Below, piece by piece: positions 1 through 8,269 of a stretch of DNA of 64,000 nucleotides (positions are counted from its first letter, which is position 1; each line of letters starts with the position of its first letter). This DNA comes from an uncultured Clostridia bacterium (GTDB lineage Bacteria > Bacillota > Clostridia > UMGS1810). Below the pieces are notes generated by a model, which did no database searches, had not been told where the DNA came from, and saw nothing but the letters and a program-made list of their open reading frames with translations. The translations under genes and the position numbers were made by a program. The stretch covers positions 1 to 64,000 of the forward strand of contig CAKSTI010000011.1 of the NCBI GenBank assembly GCA_934500705.1, given 5' to 3'.

Positions 1-106
1 CGCAAAACCGCACATTAACAAAACACATTGAATAATTTTTTTAATAAAAATGGTCCATATGTTTGACAACTGCAGATCGCCGACCGGTAAATTTTTAAAA
101 TTCATA

Positions 107-135
107 TTGACAACTCCCCTCAAATGTTATATAAT
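107..135 (+). promoter_or_regulatory. Consensus sigma-A promoter P1
   Basis: TTGACA at 107-112 and TATAAT at 130-135 are separated by exactly 17 bases, so both hexamers match the housekeeping consensus perfectly. Transcription would start near 142. The first gene begins 365 bases downstream and an intrinsic terminator lies at 236-260, so this promoter probably drives a short RNA or a leader. Confidence 0.75.
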
Positions 136-140
136 AAGTT

Positions 141-260
141 TGTAAATTTGATTACCCTATAAATTTACACTACGAGTTCAAATAAAGATTTATCCAAACC
201 GCCGTGTAATCGGTAGCACAGTGTGTGCATTCTGTAACTGCCTTTGGCAGTTATTTTTTT
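141..260 (+). ncRNA. Candidate small RNA or attenuated leader RNA
   Basis: From the P1 start site to the terminator there are about 118 bases with no convincing reading frame. They can form a 9-bp hairpin (TGTAAATTT 141-149 with AAATTTACA 161-169), a short CCG/CGG helix near 199-213, a GCACA/TGTGC hairpin (216-228) and the terminator stem (236-252). I do not recognise it as 6S RNA, a T-box or a known riboswitch. It may be an independent sRNA or the first leader of the glutamate synthase operon. The ends are inferred from the promoter and terminator only. Confidence 0.4.
236..260 (+). terminator. Intrinsic terminator before the glutamate synthase leader
   Basis: A perfect 7-bp stem, AACTGCC (236-242) with GGCAGTT (246-252), has a TTT loop and is followed by a run of seven T at 254-260. 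It ends the P1 transcript unless antitermination occurs. Confidence 0.75.
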
Positions 261-381
261 GCAAATTTACGTTATTTTTTCATTGCTATATATAATACCA
301 CAAAAAGCACCAAATTGCAACCAAAACATAAACCCTCATACCCCAAAATTGCACAAACGCAAAAAAATAAATTGATATATA

Positions 382-410
382 TTGACAAAAATTGTATCCT
401 GTGCTAAAAT
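382..410 (+). promoter_or_regulatory. Promoter P2 of the glutamate synthase operon
   Basis: TTGACA at 382-387 and TAAAAT at 405-410 have a 17-base spacer. The start site would be near 417, only about ten bases before the terminator-like hairpin at 427-473, so the operon's main transcript meets an attenuator almost at once. Confidence 0.7.
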
Positions 411-426
411 AACGATTGTATGAACG

Positions 427-473
427 AAGACGTTTATTCGGGAGTAGTGTGCCCGGAGTAAACGTCTTTTTTT
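427..473 (+). terminator. Promoter-proximal terminator/attenuator hairpin
   Basis: AAGACGTTTA (427-436) pairs perfectly with TAAACGTCTT (459-468). The helix extends through TTCGGG/CCCGGA with one bulge to a 9-base loop (443-451), and T residues run from 467 to 473. Placed between a strong promoter and the first gene, it should terminate most transcripts unless relieved. The operon ends in an ANTAR antiterminator-type gene, a plausible but unproven regulator. Confidence 0.7.
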
Positions 474-506
474 ATTACAAATTTATAATCGAAAGGCAGA
501 TGCGTT

Positions 507-1595
507 ATGAACCCATTGGAAGGACAAGTCAGAATACCGTCCGGCTGTGCAATATCGGCAGTAATTTCACGTGACGGAAACAAGATGGACGGAAAAAGCA
601 TCATCGAAAGTATGCGCCCTATGCACGACCGTTCAAACGGACTGGGCGGAGGATTTGCGGCATACGGAATATATCCCGAATACAAAGATTTTTATGCTCT
701 GCATATTTTCTACAACGACAACACCGCACGCCACACCTGCGAGCAGTTTTTAAAGGACAGCTTTGAGATTGTGCGCTCGGAGAACATTCCCACAAGGAAG
801 CACAAGAGAATTACGGACGAACCGCTTATCTGGCGTTATTTTGTTTGTCCGCTCTCGTCGGTTTTGTCACGTATGCAGCTTGACGAAAAGGAATATACGT
901 CAAGAATTGTGATGAAAATAAATACCGAGATTGACGGCGCTTACGTCTTTTCGAGCGGTAAAAATATGGGCGCTTTTAAAGCCGTCGGCTACCCGGAGGA
1001 CGTCGGCGAGTTTTATAAACTTGACGAATACGAAGGCTACCTGTGGACGGCTCACGGCAGATATCCGACAAACACCCCCGGCTGGTGGGGAGGCGCTCAC
1101 CCGTTCGGACTTTTAGACTACACAATCGTGCACAACGGCGAGATTTCGTCATACGACGCAAACAGACGGTTTATAGAGATGTTCGGCTACAAGTGCACAT
1201 TGCAGACCGACACCGAGGTCATTACATACATTGCCGACTATCTGATAAGAAAACAGGGCTTAACTCTTGAAGAAACCGCCTCGGTAATAGCCGCACCGTT
1301 TTGGAGCACTATCGAAACAAGAGATGACAAAGAAGTGCTCAAATATTTAAGATGCGTGTACGGCAGTTTGCTCATAACCGGTCCGTTTTCCATTATTTTG
1401 GGCTTTAACGGCGGACTTATGGCGTTAAACGACAGACTTAAACTGCGCAGTATGGTCGTAGGTGAAAAAGACGACAAAGTGTTTATCGCAAGCGAGGAGG
1501 CGGCAATCAGAACAATGGAACCGAATGCCGAAAATATCTACTCCCCCGCCGGCGGAGAACCCATCATCGTAAGAGTGAAAGAAGGTGCGTTTTAA
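507..1595 (+). CDS. Glutamate synthase, glutamine amidotransferase (class II) subunit
   Basis: This 362-residue protein is the stand-alone glutaminase domain of the split glutamate synthase of archaea and anaerobes (GlxB-like). It would hydrolyse glutamine and pass ammonia to the synthase subunit encoded next. The class II catalytic cysteine is probably Cys14, in a PSGCA context behind a short N-terminal segment. The HNGE motif, the TAHGRYPTNTPGWWGGAHPFG stretch split around it and an LQTDTE motif fit the family. The ATG at 507 follows AAAGG by about ten bases. The stop overlaps the start of the next gene (TTTTAATGG), implying translational coupling. An antisense frame in the same region is a shadow. 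Confidence 0.9.
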   Translation: MNPLEGQVRIPSGCAISAVISRDGNKMDGKSIIESMRPMHDRSNGLGGGFAAYGIYPEYKDFYALHIFYNDNTARHTCEQFLKDSFEIVRSENIPTRKHKRITDEPLIWRYFVCPLSSVLSRMQLDEKEYTSRIVMKINTEIDGAYVFSSGKNMGAFKAVGYPEDVGEFYKLDEYEGYLWTAHGRYPTNTPGWWGGAHPFGLLDYTIVHNGEISSYDANRRFIEMFGYKCTLQTDTEVITYIADYLIRKQGLTLEETASVIAAPFWSTIETRDDKEVLKYLRCVYGSLLITGPFSIILGFNGGLMALNDRLKLRSMVVGEKDDKVFIASEEAAIRTMEPNAENIYSPAGGEPIIVRVKEGAF

Positions 1596-3100
1596 TGGGT
1601 ATAAATTACATCTATCCCGAATTTGAAGTAGAGCGGAACGAAAACAGATGCATCAAATGTCAGGTCTGCGTCCGCCAGTGCTCGAACGAGGTGCACAGCT
1701 TTGATGAAAAGAGAAACCTCATTTTAAGCGACGAGTCCAAATGCGTCAACTGCCAGAGGTGCGTTTCCCTCTGCCCCACCCGTGCACTTAAAATTACCAA
1801 AAACACCTGCACGCTGCGTGAAAACGCAAACTGGTCGTCAGACACCATTAAGGAGATTTACAAACAGGCGGCAAGCGGCGGCGTACTGCTGTCATCAATG
1901 GGCAATCCGAACCCTCTGCCGGTTTACTGGGACAAAATACTGATTAACGCCTCTCAGGTTACAAACCCTTCCATCGACCCGTTGCGTGAGCCGATGGAAA
2001 CAAAAGTTTTCCTCGGCAAGAAACCCGAAAAAACAGAGAGGGACAAAGACGGAAAACTCATTTGCAAAACCACTCCCCAGCTTGAACTGTCAATGCCGGT
2101 GATGTTTTCGGCAATGAGCTACGGCTCAATCAGCTACAACGCTCACGAGTCGCTCGCACGTGCGGCAAGGGAACTGGGAATTTACTATAACACAGGAGAG
2201 GGCGGCCTGCACGAGGACTTTTACGTCTACGGCGAAAACACCATAGTACAGGTTGCCTCCGGCCGTTTCGGCGTTCATAAGGATTACCTCGAAGCCGGAG
2301 CCGCCGTTGAAATTAAAATGGGTCAGGGCGCAAAGCCGGGCATCGGCGGACATCTGCCGGGAGCAAAAATCGTCGGCGACGTTTCCAAAACAAGAATGAT
2401 ACCGGAAGGCTCCGACGCCATATCCCCCGCACCTCACCACGACATATACTCCATAGAGGATTTAAGACAGCTTGTGTATTCGCTCAAAGAGGCAACGGAG
2501 TACAAAAAACCGATTATCGTAAAAGTTGCCGCCGTGCACAACATAGCCGCAATAGCAAGCGGAATTGCACGCAGCGGAGCGGACATCATCGCAATAGACG
2601 GCTTCCGTGGCGGAACGGGTGCCGCACCCACAAGAATAAGGGATAACGTCGGTATTCCCATAGAGCTTGCCCTTGCCTGCGTTGACCAAAGGCTCAGAGA
2701 TGAGGGCATACGCAATAACGTGTCGCTCGTTGTGGGCGGCAGTATCAGGAGCGCATCGGACGTGGTAAAGGCAATAGCTCTCGGAGCGGACGCCTGCTAC
2801 GTGGCAACAGCCGCACTCATCGCAATGGGCTGTCACCTTTGCAGAACCTGCCAGAGCGGCAAATGCAACTGGGGAATTGCAACGCAAAGACCCGAACTTG
2901 TAAAGAGGTTAAACCCCGACATCGGCTACAAGCGCCTTGTAAACCTTATGACGGCTTGGAAACACGAAATCAAGGAGCTTATGGGCGGAATGGGAATTAA
3001 CTCTATCGAGGCGCTCAAAGGCAACCGCCTGATGCTCAGAGGCGTCGGACTAAACGGAAAGGAGCTTGAGATATTAGGTATCTCACACGCAGGAGAATGA
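1595..3100 (+). CDS. Glutamate synthase core (FMN) subunit with N-terminal ferredoxin domain
   Basis: This 501-residue protein is the archaeal-type glutamate synthase catalytic subunit, converting 2-oxoglutarate and ammonia to glutamate. Residues 19-60 carry two 4Fe-4S motifs (Cys19, 22, 25, 29 and Cys50, 53, 56, 60). The FMN-binding barrel follows, with NTGEGG, KPGIGGHLPG, an IDGFRGGTGAAP loop and VVGGSIRSASDV. Near the C-terminus MGCHLCRTCQSGKCNWG supplies the cysteines of the 3Fe-4S cluster. The protein is about a third the length of bacterial GltB because the amidotransferase and GXGXG domains are separate genes on either side. The gene overlaps its upstream neighbour by one base and the ferredoxin gene by four. 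Confidence 0.93.
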   Translation: MGINYIYPEFEVERNENRCIKCQVCVRQCSNEVHSFDEKRNLILSDESKCVNCQRCVSLCPTRALKITKNTCTLRENANWSSDTIKEIYKQAASGGVLLSSMGNPNPLPVYWDKILINASQVTNPSIDPLREPMETKVFLGKKPEKTERDKDGKLICKTTPQLELSMPVMFSAMSYGSISYNAHESLARAARELGIYYNTGEGGLHEDFYVYGENTIVQVASGRFGVHKDYLEAGAAVEIKMGQGAKPGIGGHLPGAKIVGDVSKTRMIPEGSDAISPAPHHDIYSIEDLRQLVYSLKEATEYKKPIIVKVAAVHNIAAIASGIARSGADIIAIDGFRGGTGAAPTRIRDNVGIPIELALACVDQRLRDEGIRNNVSLVVGGSIRSASDVVKAIALGADACYVATAALIAMGCHLCRTCQSGKCNWGIATQRPELVKRLNPDIGYKRLVNLMTAWKHEIKELMGGMGINSIEALKGNRLMLRGVGLNGKELEILGISHAGE

Positions 3101-3528
3101 AGAGAATATATGTAAACGAAAAATGGTGTTTAGGCTGTCATCTTTGTGAATATAACTGTGCTTTTGCCGCAAGCGGCGAGGACAATATGGCTCTTGCGCT
3201 CAAAGACAAAAGCATATACCCCAAAATACGGGTTGAGGACGACGGCAAAGTTATGTATGCAGTGTCCTGCCGTCACTGCGACGACGCAATATGCGTAAAA
3301 TCCTGTATATCGGGTGCGCTCACCAAAGAAAACGGCGTTGTTAAAATCAACAAGGACAAGTGCATCGGCTGTCTTACCTGCATACTTGTTTGTCCTTACG
3401 GCGCACTTGCCTTTAACGAGAACAAGGCGGTCACCAAATGCGAACTGTGCACCGATAACGCCTGCGGAGAGCCGGCGTGCGTAAAGGGGTGCCCCAATAA
3501 TGCAATATGCTTTGAGGAGAGATTATAA
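3097..3528 (+). CDS. 4Fe-4S ferredoxin, electron-transfer subunit of glutamate synthase
   Basis: A 143-residue HycB/DMSO-reductase-type iron-sulfur protein. Cysteine groups such as CLGCHLCEYNC near residue 11, CRHCDDAICVKSC, CIGCLTCILVCP and CELCTDNACGEPACVKGC can ligate up to four 4Fe-4S clusters. It begins at an ATG that overlaps the preceding stop (ATGA) and its own stop overlaps the next start (TAATG), so it is translated in step with the synthase genes. It most likely carries electrons between the oxidoreductase encoded next and the FMN/3Fe-4S core; this is inferred from context. Confidence 0.88.
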   Translation: MKRIYVNEKWCLGCHLCEYNCAFAASGEDNMALALKDKSIYPKIRVEDDGKVMYAVSCRHCDDAICVKSCISGALTKENGVVKINKDKCIGCLTCILVCPYGALAFNENKAVTKCELCTDNACGEPACVKGCPNNAICFEERL

Positions 3529-4754
3529 TGAACAAATATGTTATCATAGGCGGCGGAATTGCCTCTCTCGGCTGTATTGACGCAATCAGAGAAAACGACA
3601 AAGACGGCTCTGTCACGCTCATTTGCGGCGAGAATGTTTTGCCGTATGCAAGACCGCTGATTTCATATTATCTTGAAGGAAAGACCACACTTCAAAAAAT
3701 GTGCTACCGTGACGGGGAATTTTTTGCCTCAAATAACGTCACCGTAAAGCTCGGAGTCACAGCGGAGAAAATCGACGGTAAAACCGTTGTATGCTCGGAC
3801 GGGGAAAAAATAGAATTTGACAAACTGCTCGCAGCAACCGGCTCGTCACCCTTTGTACCGCCGGTTGAAGGACTTGACACAGTGGAGAAAAAGTTTACCT
3901 TTATGACCGAGGACGACGCACTCGCACTCGAAAAAGCGGTTGATAAGGACACAAAGGTGCTCATAGTAGGCGCAGGTCTTATCGGTCTTAAATGCGCCGA
4001 AGGACTTAAAGAAAGGGTTAAAAAGATTACCGTCTGCGACCTTGCCGACAGGGTGCTTTCCAGTATTCTTGACGCAGACTGCGCACAGATTGTTGCGGAT
4101 AAACTCAAAGAAAACGGCATAGAGCTTATGCTCTCCGACAGCGCAGAGGTATTCGACGGCGGCACCGCCAAGATGAAAAGCGGAAAGACCGTTGACTTTG
4201 ACGTGCTCGTTATGGCAGTCGGCGTAAGACCGAACCTTAAACTCTTAAAGGACATAGGGGCGGAGATTAACAGAGGCGTCTTGGTAAATGACAAAATGGA
4301 AACCTCGGTTAAAGACATCTACGCCGCAGGTGACATCACCGAGGGCGAGGATATTTCAAGCTCGACAAAAAAGGTTATGGCAATTCTGCCGAACGCCTAT
4401 ATGGGCGGCAAATGCGCAGGTTACAATATGTCGGGCAGAGAGGAACACTTTGACAATCAGATACCTATGAACTCTATCGGATTTTTCGGCTATCATATGA
4501 TGACGGCAGGCAGTTACGACGGCGAAATGTACGAGGAAAAATCCGCCGACGGCGTAAAAAGGCTGTACGTTAAGGACAACCGCCTTATCGGCTTTATAAT
4601 TCTCGGCAAGGTGGAAAGAACCGGAATATACACACGTCTGATACGTGAAAAAGTTCCGCTCGATACGCTGGATTTTGAATTAATCAAAAAAAATCCGTCA
4701 CTTTTACCTTTTTCTCAAAAATACCGTGGAAAAAATCTCGGAGGTGTGGTATAA
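3528..4754 (+). CDS. FAD/NAD(P)-dependent oxidoreductase of the glutamate synthase complex
   Basis: A 408-residue pyridine-nucleotide disulfide oxidoreductase-fold protein. An N-terminal dinucleotide motif (IGGGIASLGC, residues about 7-16) binds FAD, a second (VGAGLIGLKCAEG, near 148) binds NAD(P)H, and an IYAAGDI segment closes the FAD site. It resembles NADH-rubredoxin reductase/NirB-like flavoproteins and has no CxxxxC redox disulfide that I can see. It probably feeds electrons from NAD(P)H through the ferredoxin subunit to the synthase core, standing in for the GltD subunit. It overlaps both neighbours by a base or two. Confidence 0.88.
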   Translation: MNKYVIIGGGIASLGCIDAIRENDKDGSVTLICGENVLPYARPLISYYLEGKTTLQKMCYRDGEFFASNNVTVKLGVTAEKIDGKTVVCSDGEKIEFDKLLAATGSSPFVPPVEGLDTVEKKFTFMTEDDALALEKAVDKDTKVLIVGAGLIGLKCAEGLKERVKKITVCDLADRVLSSILDADCAQIVADKLKENGIELMLSDSAEVFDGGTAKMKSGKTVDFDVLVMAVGVRPNLKLLKDIGAEINRGVLVNDKMETSVKDIYAAGDITEGEDISSSTKKVMAILPNAYMGGKCAGYNMSGREEHFDNQIPMNSIGFFGYHMMTAGSYDGEMYEEKSADGVKRLYVKDNRLIGFIILGKVERTGIYTRLIREKVPLDTLDFELIKKNPSLLPFSQKYRGKNLGGVV

Positions 4755-5473
4755 TGCAAATAGATGCGACAAAATTTGAATTTAAGGCACTCAACGACGA
4801 AATAAGAAACGGCGGCACCGATATTGAAATCACCGACTGCCTCGGTCAGCGCTTTATTGCGGCAGGACTTGACGGCAAAAAGATTAAAATATCGGGTACA
4901 CCCGGAAACGCCCTCGGAGCGTATTTAAACGGCGCACAAATATCCGTTTTCGGCAACGCCCAGGACGCAGTCGGCGACACGATGAACGACGGCGTTATCT
5001 GTATTCACGGCAACATCGGCGACGCCGCAGGTTATGCAATGCGTGGAGGCCGTATTCTTGTTAAGGGAAATGCCGGTTACCGTGCCGGAATACATATGAA
5101 GGCATACAGGGAAAAACACCCCACGCTTGTAATAGGCGGCTGTGCCGGCAGTTTTCTCGGCGAGTATCAGGCAGGCGGCACAATCATCGTGCTCGGCTTG
5201 AATGATGACGGCAGAAAAATTGTGGGCAACTACCCGTGCACGGGTATGCACGGCGGAAAGATGTTTTTGAGAGGAAAATGCGAGAACATCAAATTCCCCA
5301 AGCAGGTCACCACGCACCTTGCCACAGATGAGGAAAAAAGCGAGATTAAAGCGGAGATTGAGAATTTCTGCAAGATTTTCCACTTAAACGCCGATGAAAT
5401 ACTCGGCGCAGATTTCACCGTTGTACTGCCGGATACCAAAAATCCCTTTAAGCAAATGTACGTCGCAAATTAA
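4754..5473 (+). CDS. Glutamate synthase GXGXG domain subunit
   Basis: This 239-residue protein is the C-terminal beta-helix domain of GltB as a separate polypeptide (GlxC-like). It shows the repetitive glycine-rich turns of the family: LNGAQISVFGNAQDAVGDTM, HGNIGDAAGYAMRGG, KGNAGYRAGIHM and IGGCAGSFLGEYQAGG. The domain is structural in GltB and holds the ammonia tunnel together; no catalytic residues are expected. The start codon overlaps the upstream stop (ATAATG). Residues after about 195 form a non-repetitive helical tail. Confidence 0.88.
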   Translation: MQIDATKFEFKALNDEIRNGGTDIEITDCLGQRFIAAGLDGKKIKISGTPGNALGAYLNGAQISVFGNAQDAVGDTMNDGVICIHGNIGDAAGYAMRGGRILVKGNAGYRAGIHMKAYREKHPTLVIGGCAGSFLGEYQAGGTIIVLGLNDDGRKIVGNYPCTGMHGGKMFLRGKCENIKFPKQVTTHLATDEEKSEIKAEIENFCKIFHLNADEILGADFTVVLPDTKNPFKQMYVAN

Positions 5474-5484
5474 AGAAAGCGCAG

Positions 5485-6696
5485 GTGAAAGCTGTGGTTT
5501 ACACAAAAAAGGAAGTTATGCAGTACGTAAGCGAGGAGGACGTTAAGTTTATCCGTCTTGCATTTTGCGATGCCTTCGGCACGCAGAAAAACATCTCGGT
5601 AATGCCGGGCGAGCTTGAAAGAGCGTTTGAGAGCGGCATCGGCATAGACGCCTCCGCCATTACGGGATTTGGCGGCGAGGTCTTTTCCGACCTTTTGCTC
5701 TTTCCCGACCCGTCAACGCTGTCGGTTCTCCCGTGGCGTCCGTCGCACGGCAAGGTTGTGAGAATGTTTTGCTCCATAAAATATTCAAACGGCAAGCCTT
5801 TTGAATGTGACACAAGGCGTATTCTCAAAGAGGCGGTAAAGACGGCAATGAGCGAGGGGTATTCGTTTACCTTCGGTTCGGAAATGGAGTTTTACCTCTT
5901 TAAAACCGACGAGGACGGCAACCCCACCGATATTCCCTATGACAGGGCGCACTATATGGACGTTGCGCCTATGGACAAGGGCGAGAATATCCGCCGTGAA
6001 ATTTGCCTTACCTTAGAGCAGATGGGCATTAAGCCGGAAAGCTCGCACCACGAGGAAGGCCCCGGTCAGAACGAAATCGACTTTAAATTTTCCGACCCGC
6101 TCACCGCCGCAGACAATGCGGTAACGTTTGTTTGGGTTGTAAAAACCGTTGCGGCAAGGAACGGTCTTTATGCCGACTTTTCGCCCAAACCCATTGCGGA
6201 TAAGAGCGGAAGCGGATTTCACATCAATGTGTCCGTCAGCGGAAGCCACGACATACTGCCGAGCGCAATAGCCGGCGTTATGAACAGAATTGACGCCGTC
6301 ACGGTCTTTTTAAACCCCGCAGAAAGTTCGTACGACAGGCTCGGCAGTGCAAAGGCGCCTAAGTTTGTAACTTGGTCACCGGAGAACCGCTCACAGCTTA
6401 TACGCATACCTGCGGCGGACAGCGAGCACAGACGATTCGAACTGCGCTCACCGGACTGCGGCGCAAATCCGTACATTGCATATGCGCTTTTGATTTACGC
6501 CTGCCTTGAAGGCATCAGGGGAGGCGAACTTCCGGACGTTCCGGCAAATATAAACATACTTTCGCTCTCCGATGAGGAAAGCAAAAAATATAAAAAGCTC
6601 CCCGAAACCCTGTCCGAGGCAAAAAAGTGCGCACTAAACAGCGATTTTGTAAAGAAAGTTTTGCCCGACACGGTGATTAAAAACTACTGCAAATAA
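5485..6696 (+). CDS. glnA: Glutamine synthetase type I, short form
   Basis: Ligates ammonia to glutamate using ATP, closing the GS-GOGAT cycle with the five genes upstream. The 403-residue protein has the family signatures: GSEMEFYLF near residue 133, HHEEGPGQNEIDF near 190, KSGSGFHINVS near 245, ENRSQLIRIP and RRFELRSPDCGANPYIAYA. It is shorter than the usual 440-470 residues. The Tyr of the adenylylation motif (N-x-Y-x-L) is absent; the region reads NINILSLSDEE, so adenylylation control is unlikely. It starts with GTG at 5485, chosen because the residues after it match the family N-terminus; the next ATG (5518) would cut into the beta-grasp domain. It lies 11 bases after the GXGXG gene. Confidence 0.9.
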   Translation: MKAVVYTKKEVMQYVSEEDVKFIRLAFCDAFGTQKNISVMPGELERAFESGIGIDASAITGFGGEVFSDLLLFPDPSTLSVLPWRPSHGKVVRMFCSIKYSNGKPFECDTRRILKEAVKTAMSEGYSFTFGSEMEFYLFKTDEDGNPTDIPYDRAHYMDVAPMDKGENIRREICLTLEQMGIKPESSHHEEGPGQNEIDFKFSDPLTAADNAVTFVWVVKTVAARNGLYADFSPKPIADKSGSGFHINVSVSGSHDILPSAIAGVMNRIDAVTVFLNPAESSYDRLGSAKAPKFVTWSPENRSQLIRIPAADSEHRRFELRSPDCGANPYIAYALLIYACLEGIRGGELPDVPANINILSLSDEESKKYKKLPETLSEAKKCALNSDFVKKVLPDTVIKNYCK

Positions 6697-6714
6697 TTTC
6701 AGGGAGGAAGCGAT

Positions 6715-7302
6715 ATGCTTTTTAAGGAATACACTTACAGTGTTTTGATTGTGTCCCCTTCCGAAAAATTTGCAGAGAGTATCCGCCCCCTGCTCCCCGA
6801 AAACGACTTTGCACCCGTCGAAACCGTGGGAAACGCAGGCGAGGCAAGGCGCAAACTTGCCCAGCGTGACTTTGACATCGTTCTTGTAAACACACCGCTC
6901 ACAGACGAATTCGGCACAAGGCTTGCCCTTGATATTGTTGCCGACTCCAAAAGCGGCGTGCTGTTGTTTGTAAAGGGCGACATATACGAGCAGGTGACCG
7001 ACAAGGTAGTGGACTACGGCGTGTTTACTCTGTCCAAGCCCACCTCTCCGCTTGTGGTTCACCAACTTTTGCGTAATATGTACGCAATGCAGGAGCGCTT
7101 TCGCCGTCTTGAAAAAAAGAGCGAAACGCTCGAAGAAAAAATGGAAACAATACGCATTGTAAACCACGCAAAATGGATACTCATAAACAATATGAAGCTG
7201 TCGGAAAACGAGGCACACAAGCTGATTGAAAAACAGGCAATGGACACCAGACGTTCCAAGCGTGACGTTGCCGAGGGGATTATTAAAACATACGGAAATT
7301 AA
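6715..7302 (+). CDS. ANTAR-domain antitermination regulator with degenerate receiver
   Basis: A 195-residue protein with an N-terminal receiver-like fold (about 8-115), a coiled linker (about 120-140) and a C-terminal ANTAR RNA-binding domain (about 141-193; conserved AKWILINNM, LSENEAHKLIEKQAMD and AEGII). ANTAR proteins bind paired RNA hairpins and prevent termination. The receiver lacks the acidic pair at the end of strand 1 and has Asn59 where the phosphorylated Asp should be (DIVLVNTPL), while Lys108 is kept. It therefore probably senses something other than phosphorylation. It is the last gene of the nitrogen operon, 18 bases after glnA, with no histidine kinase nearby. Its likely target is the operon's own leader. 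Confidence 0.88.
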   Translation: MLFKEYTYSVLIVSPSEKFAESIRPLLPENDFAPVETVGNAGEARRKLAQRDFDIVLVNTPLTDEFGTRLALDIVADSKSGVLLFVKGDIYEQVTDKVVDYGVFTLSKPTSPLVVHQLLRNMYAMQERFRRLEKKSETLEEKMETIRIVNHAKWILINNMKLSENEAHKLIEKQAMDTRRSKRDVAEGIIKTYGN

Positions 7303-7330
7303 CTTTGCGGCTGAAAAAACAGCGCACGGA

Positions 7331-7366
7331 CCGAACTCAAAACGCTATGCTTTGAGTTCGGTTTTC
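7331..7366 (+). terminator. Terminator of the nitrogen operon
   Basis: An 11-bp perfect stem, CCGAACTCAAA (7331-7341) with TTTGAGTTCGG (7351-7361), is followed by TTTT. It sits between two convergent genes and may also serve the AraC gene on the other strand. Confidence 0.8.
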
Positions 7367-7388
7367 ATATTCCGCACGCCTTTTGGTA

Positions 7389-8147
7389 TTAAAATTTATG
7401 ATTACTGTTAAACTCGGACGGCGAAACACCGTAGTATTTTTTAAACACGGTGGAAAAGTACTTTTCGTTTTCAAATCCGCACCGCCGTGCAACTTCTTTA
7501 ATTCTGAAATAGTTTGTTTCAATGAGGGAAACCGCCTTTTCCATACGCTTTTCTACAAGGTATTCCGACGGTGAGAGCGAAAACTTTTCCTTGAATTTTC
7601 TGCGCATATATGCTCCGCTCACGTCCAGCATCTGCTCAACGTATGCAATGGAAAAGTCCGGGTTTGAGAGATTTCTCTCAATCAAAAGTCCGGCGGACTC
7701 CGCCGTGCTCTTAGCCGAAAGGCTGTCGCACTCACGGCAAATCATACACGCAATGCGTAGCAGATACTCACTGCACTTGATTTTGTAGGCTGTGTCCTTT
7801 CTCTGCCATACTTTGAGCACTTTGTCAAACATTTTTTCAAATTCTATGGGGTTTTCGGGGTAGAAAACCTTTATTTTTCTGTCAACGGGAGTGTTGGGTA
7901 TAAAGTGAATTACCGTCATATCCTCCCCCTGCGATACACGCAGATAATCTACACCGGCAGGGACTAACGCTATGCTGCGGCCGTTTGCCTCAAAAACTTT
8001 GTCCCCGACTTCAAAGTGCGACTGCGCCCTGTGGCGGTACGAAAGAGCGCAAAACGAGCGTGCATCGTTAAAACAGCGCACCTTCCTGTTTTCTTTAAGC
8101 CTTAATGCGCCTATTACGTTTGCCGAAAAGTTGTCGTCAAAAAACAT
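7389..8147 (-). CDS. AraC-family transcriptional regulator
   Basis: A 252-residue regulator. The N-terminal half (about 10-140) looks like a cupin-type effector-sensing domain. The C-terminal 100 residues hold the double helix-turn-helix of the family, with the typical second-helix pattern IKEVARRCGFENEKYFSTVFKK split over residues about 215-237 and the GVSPSEF ending. It starts at an ATG behind AAGGGGG. It is divergent from the GH10 xylanase, and sugar-responsive AraC regulators commonly sit beside the glycosidase they control, so control of that gene is likely but inferred. Confidence 0.88.
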   Translation of the reverse strand: MFFDDNFSANVIGALRLKENRKVRCFNDARSFCALSYRHRAQSHFEVGDKVFEANGRSIALVPAGVDYLRVSQGEDMTVIHFIPNTPVDRKIKVFYPENPIEFEKMFDKVLKVWQRKDTAYKIKCSEYLLRIACMICRECDSLSAKSTAESAGLLIERNLSNPDFSIAYVEQMLDVSGAYMRRKFKEKFSLSPSEYLVEKRMEKAVSLIETNYFRIKEVARRCGFENEKYFSTVFKKYYGVSPSEFNSNHKF

Positions 8148-8172
8148 ACCGATTCCCCCTTATTTACAGTAA

Positions 8173-8201
8173 ATTTTAACACATTTTGTTTCAAAAGTCA
8201 A
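8173..8201 (-). promoter_or_regulatory. Promoter of the AraC gene
   Basis: On the minus strand TTGACT (8201-8196) and TAAAAT (8178-8173) are 17 bases apart, upstream of the AraC start at 8147. Confidence 0.6.
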
Positions 8202-8222
8202 ACCCTGTATCGAAATTTTGCC

Positions 8223-8251
8223 TTTAAAAACCATCAATATTCTGCTATACT
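8223..8251 (+). promoter_or_regulatory. Probable promoter of the GH10 gene
   Basis: A good -10 hexamer TATACT (8246-8251) is preceded at 17 bases by a poor -35, TTTAAA (8223-8228). The weak -35 is compatible with activation by the divergently encoded AraC protein. Confidence 0.45.
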
Positions 8252-8269
8252 GAGTCCGAGGTGATGAAA

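Noticed and set aside
141..260. tRNA-like or 6S-like RNA in the leader
   Set aside because: No cloverleaf, T-loop or CCA end can be drawn, and the length and shape do not fit 6S RNA.
225..407. A 60-codon frame in the leader region
   Set aside because: It spans the terminator at 236-260 and promoter P2, has no ribosome site and a low-complexity Lys/Thr/Tyr composition, so it is not a gene.
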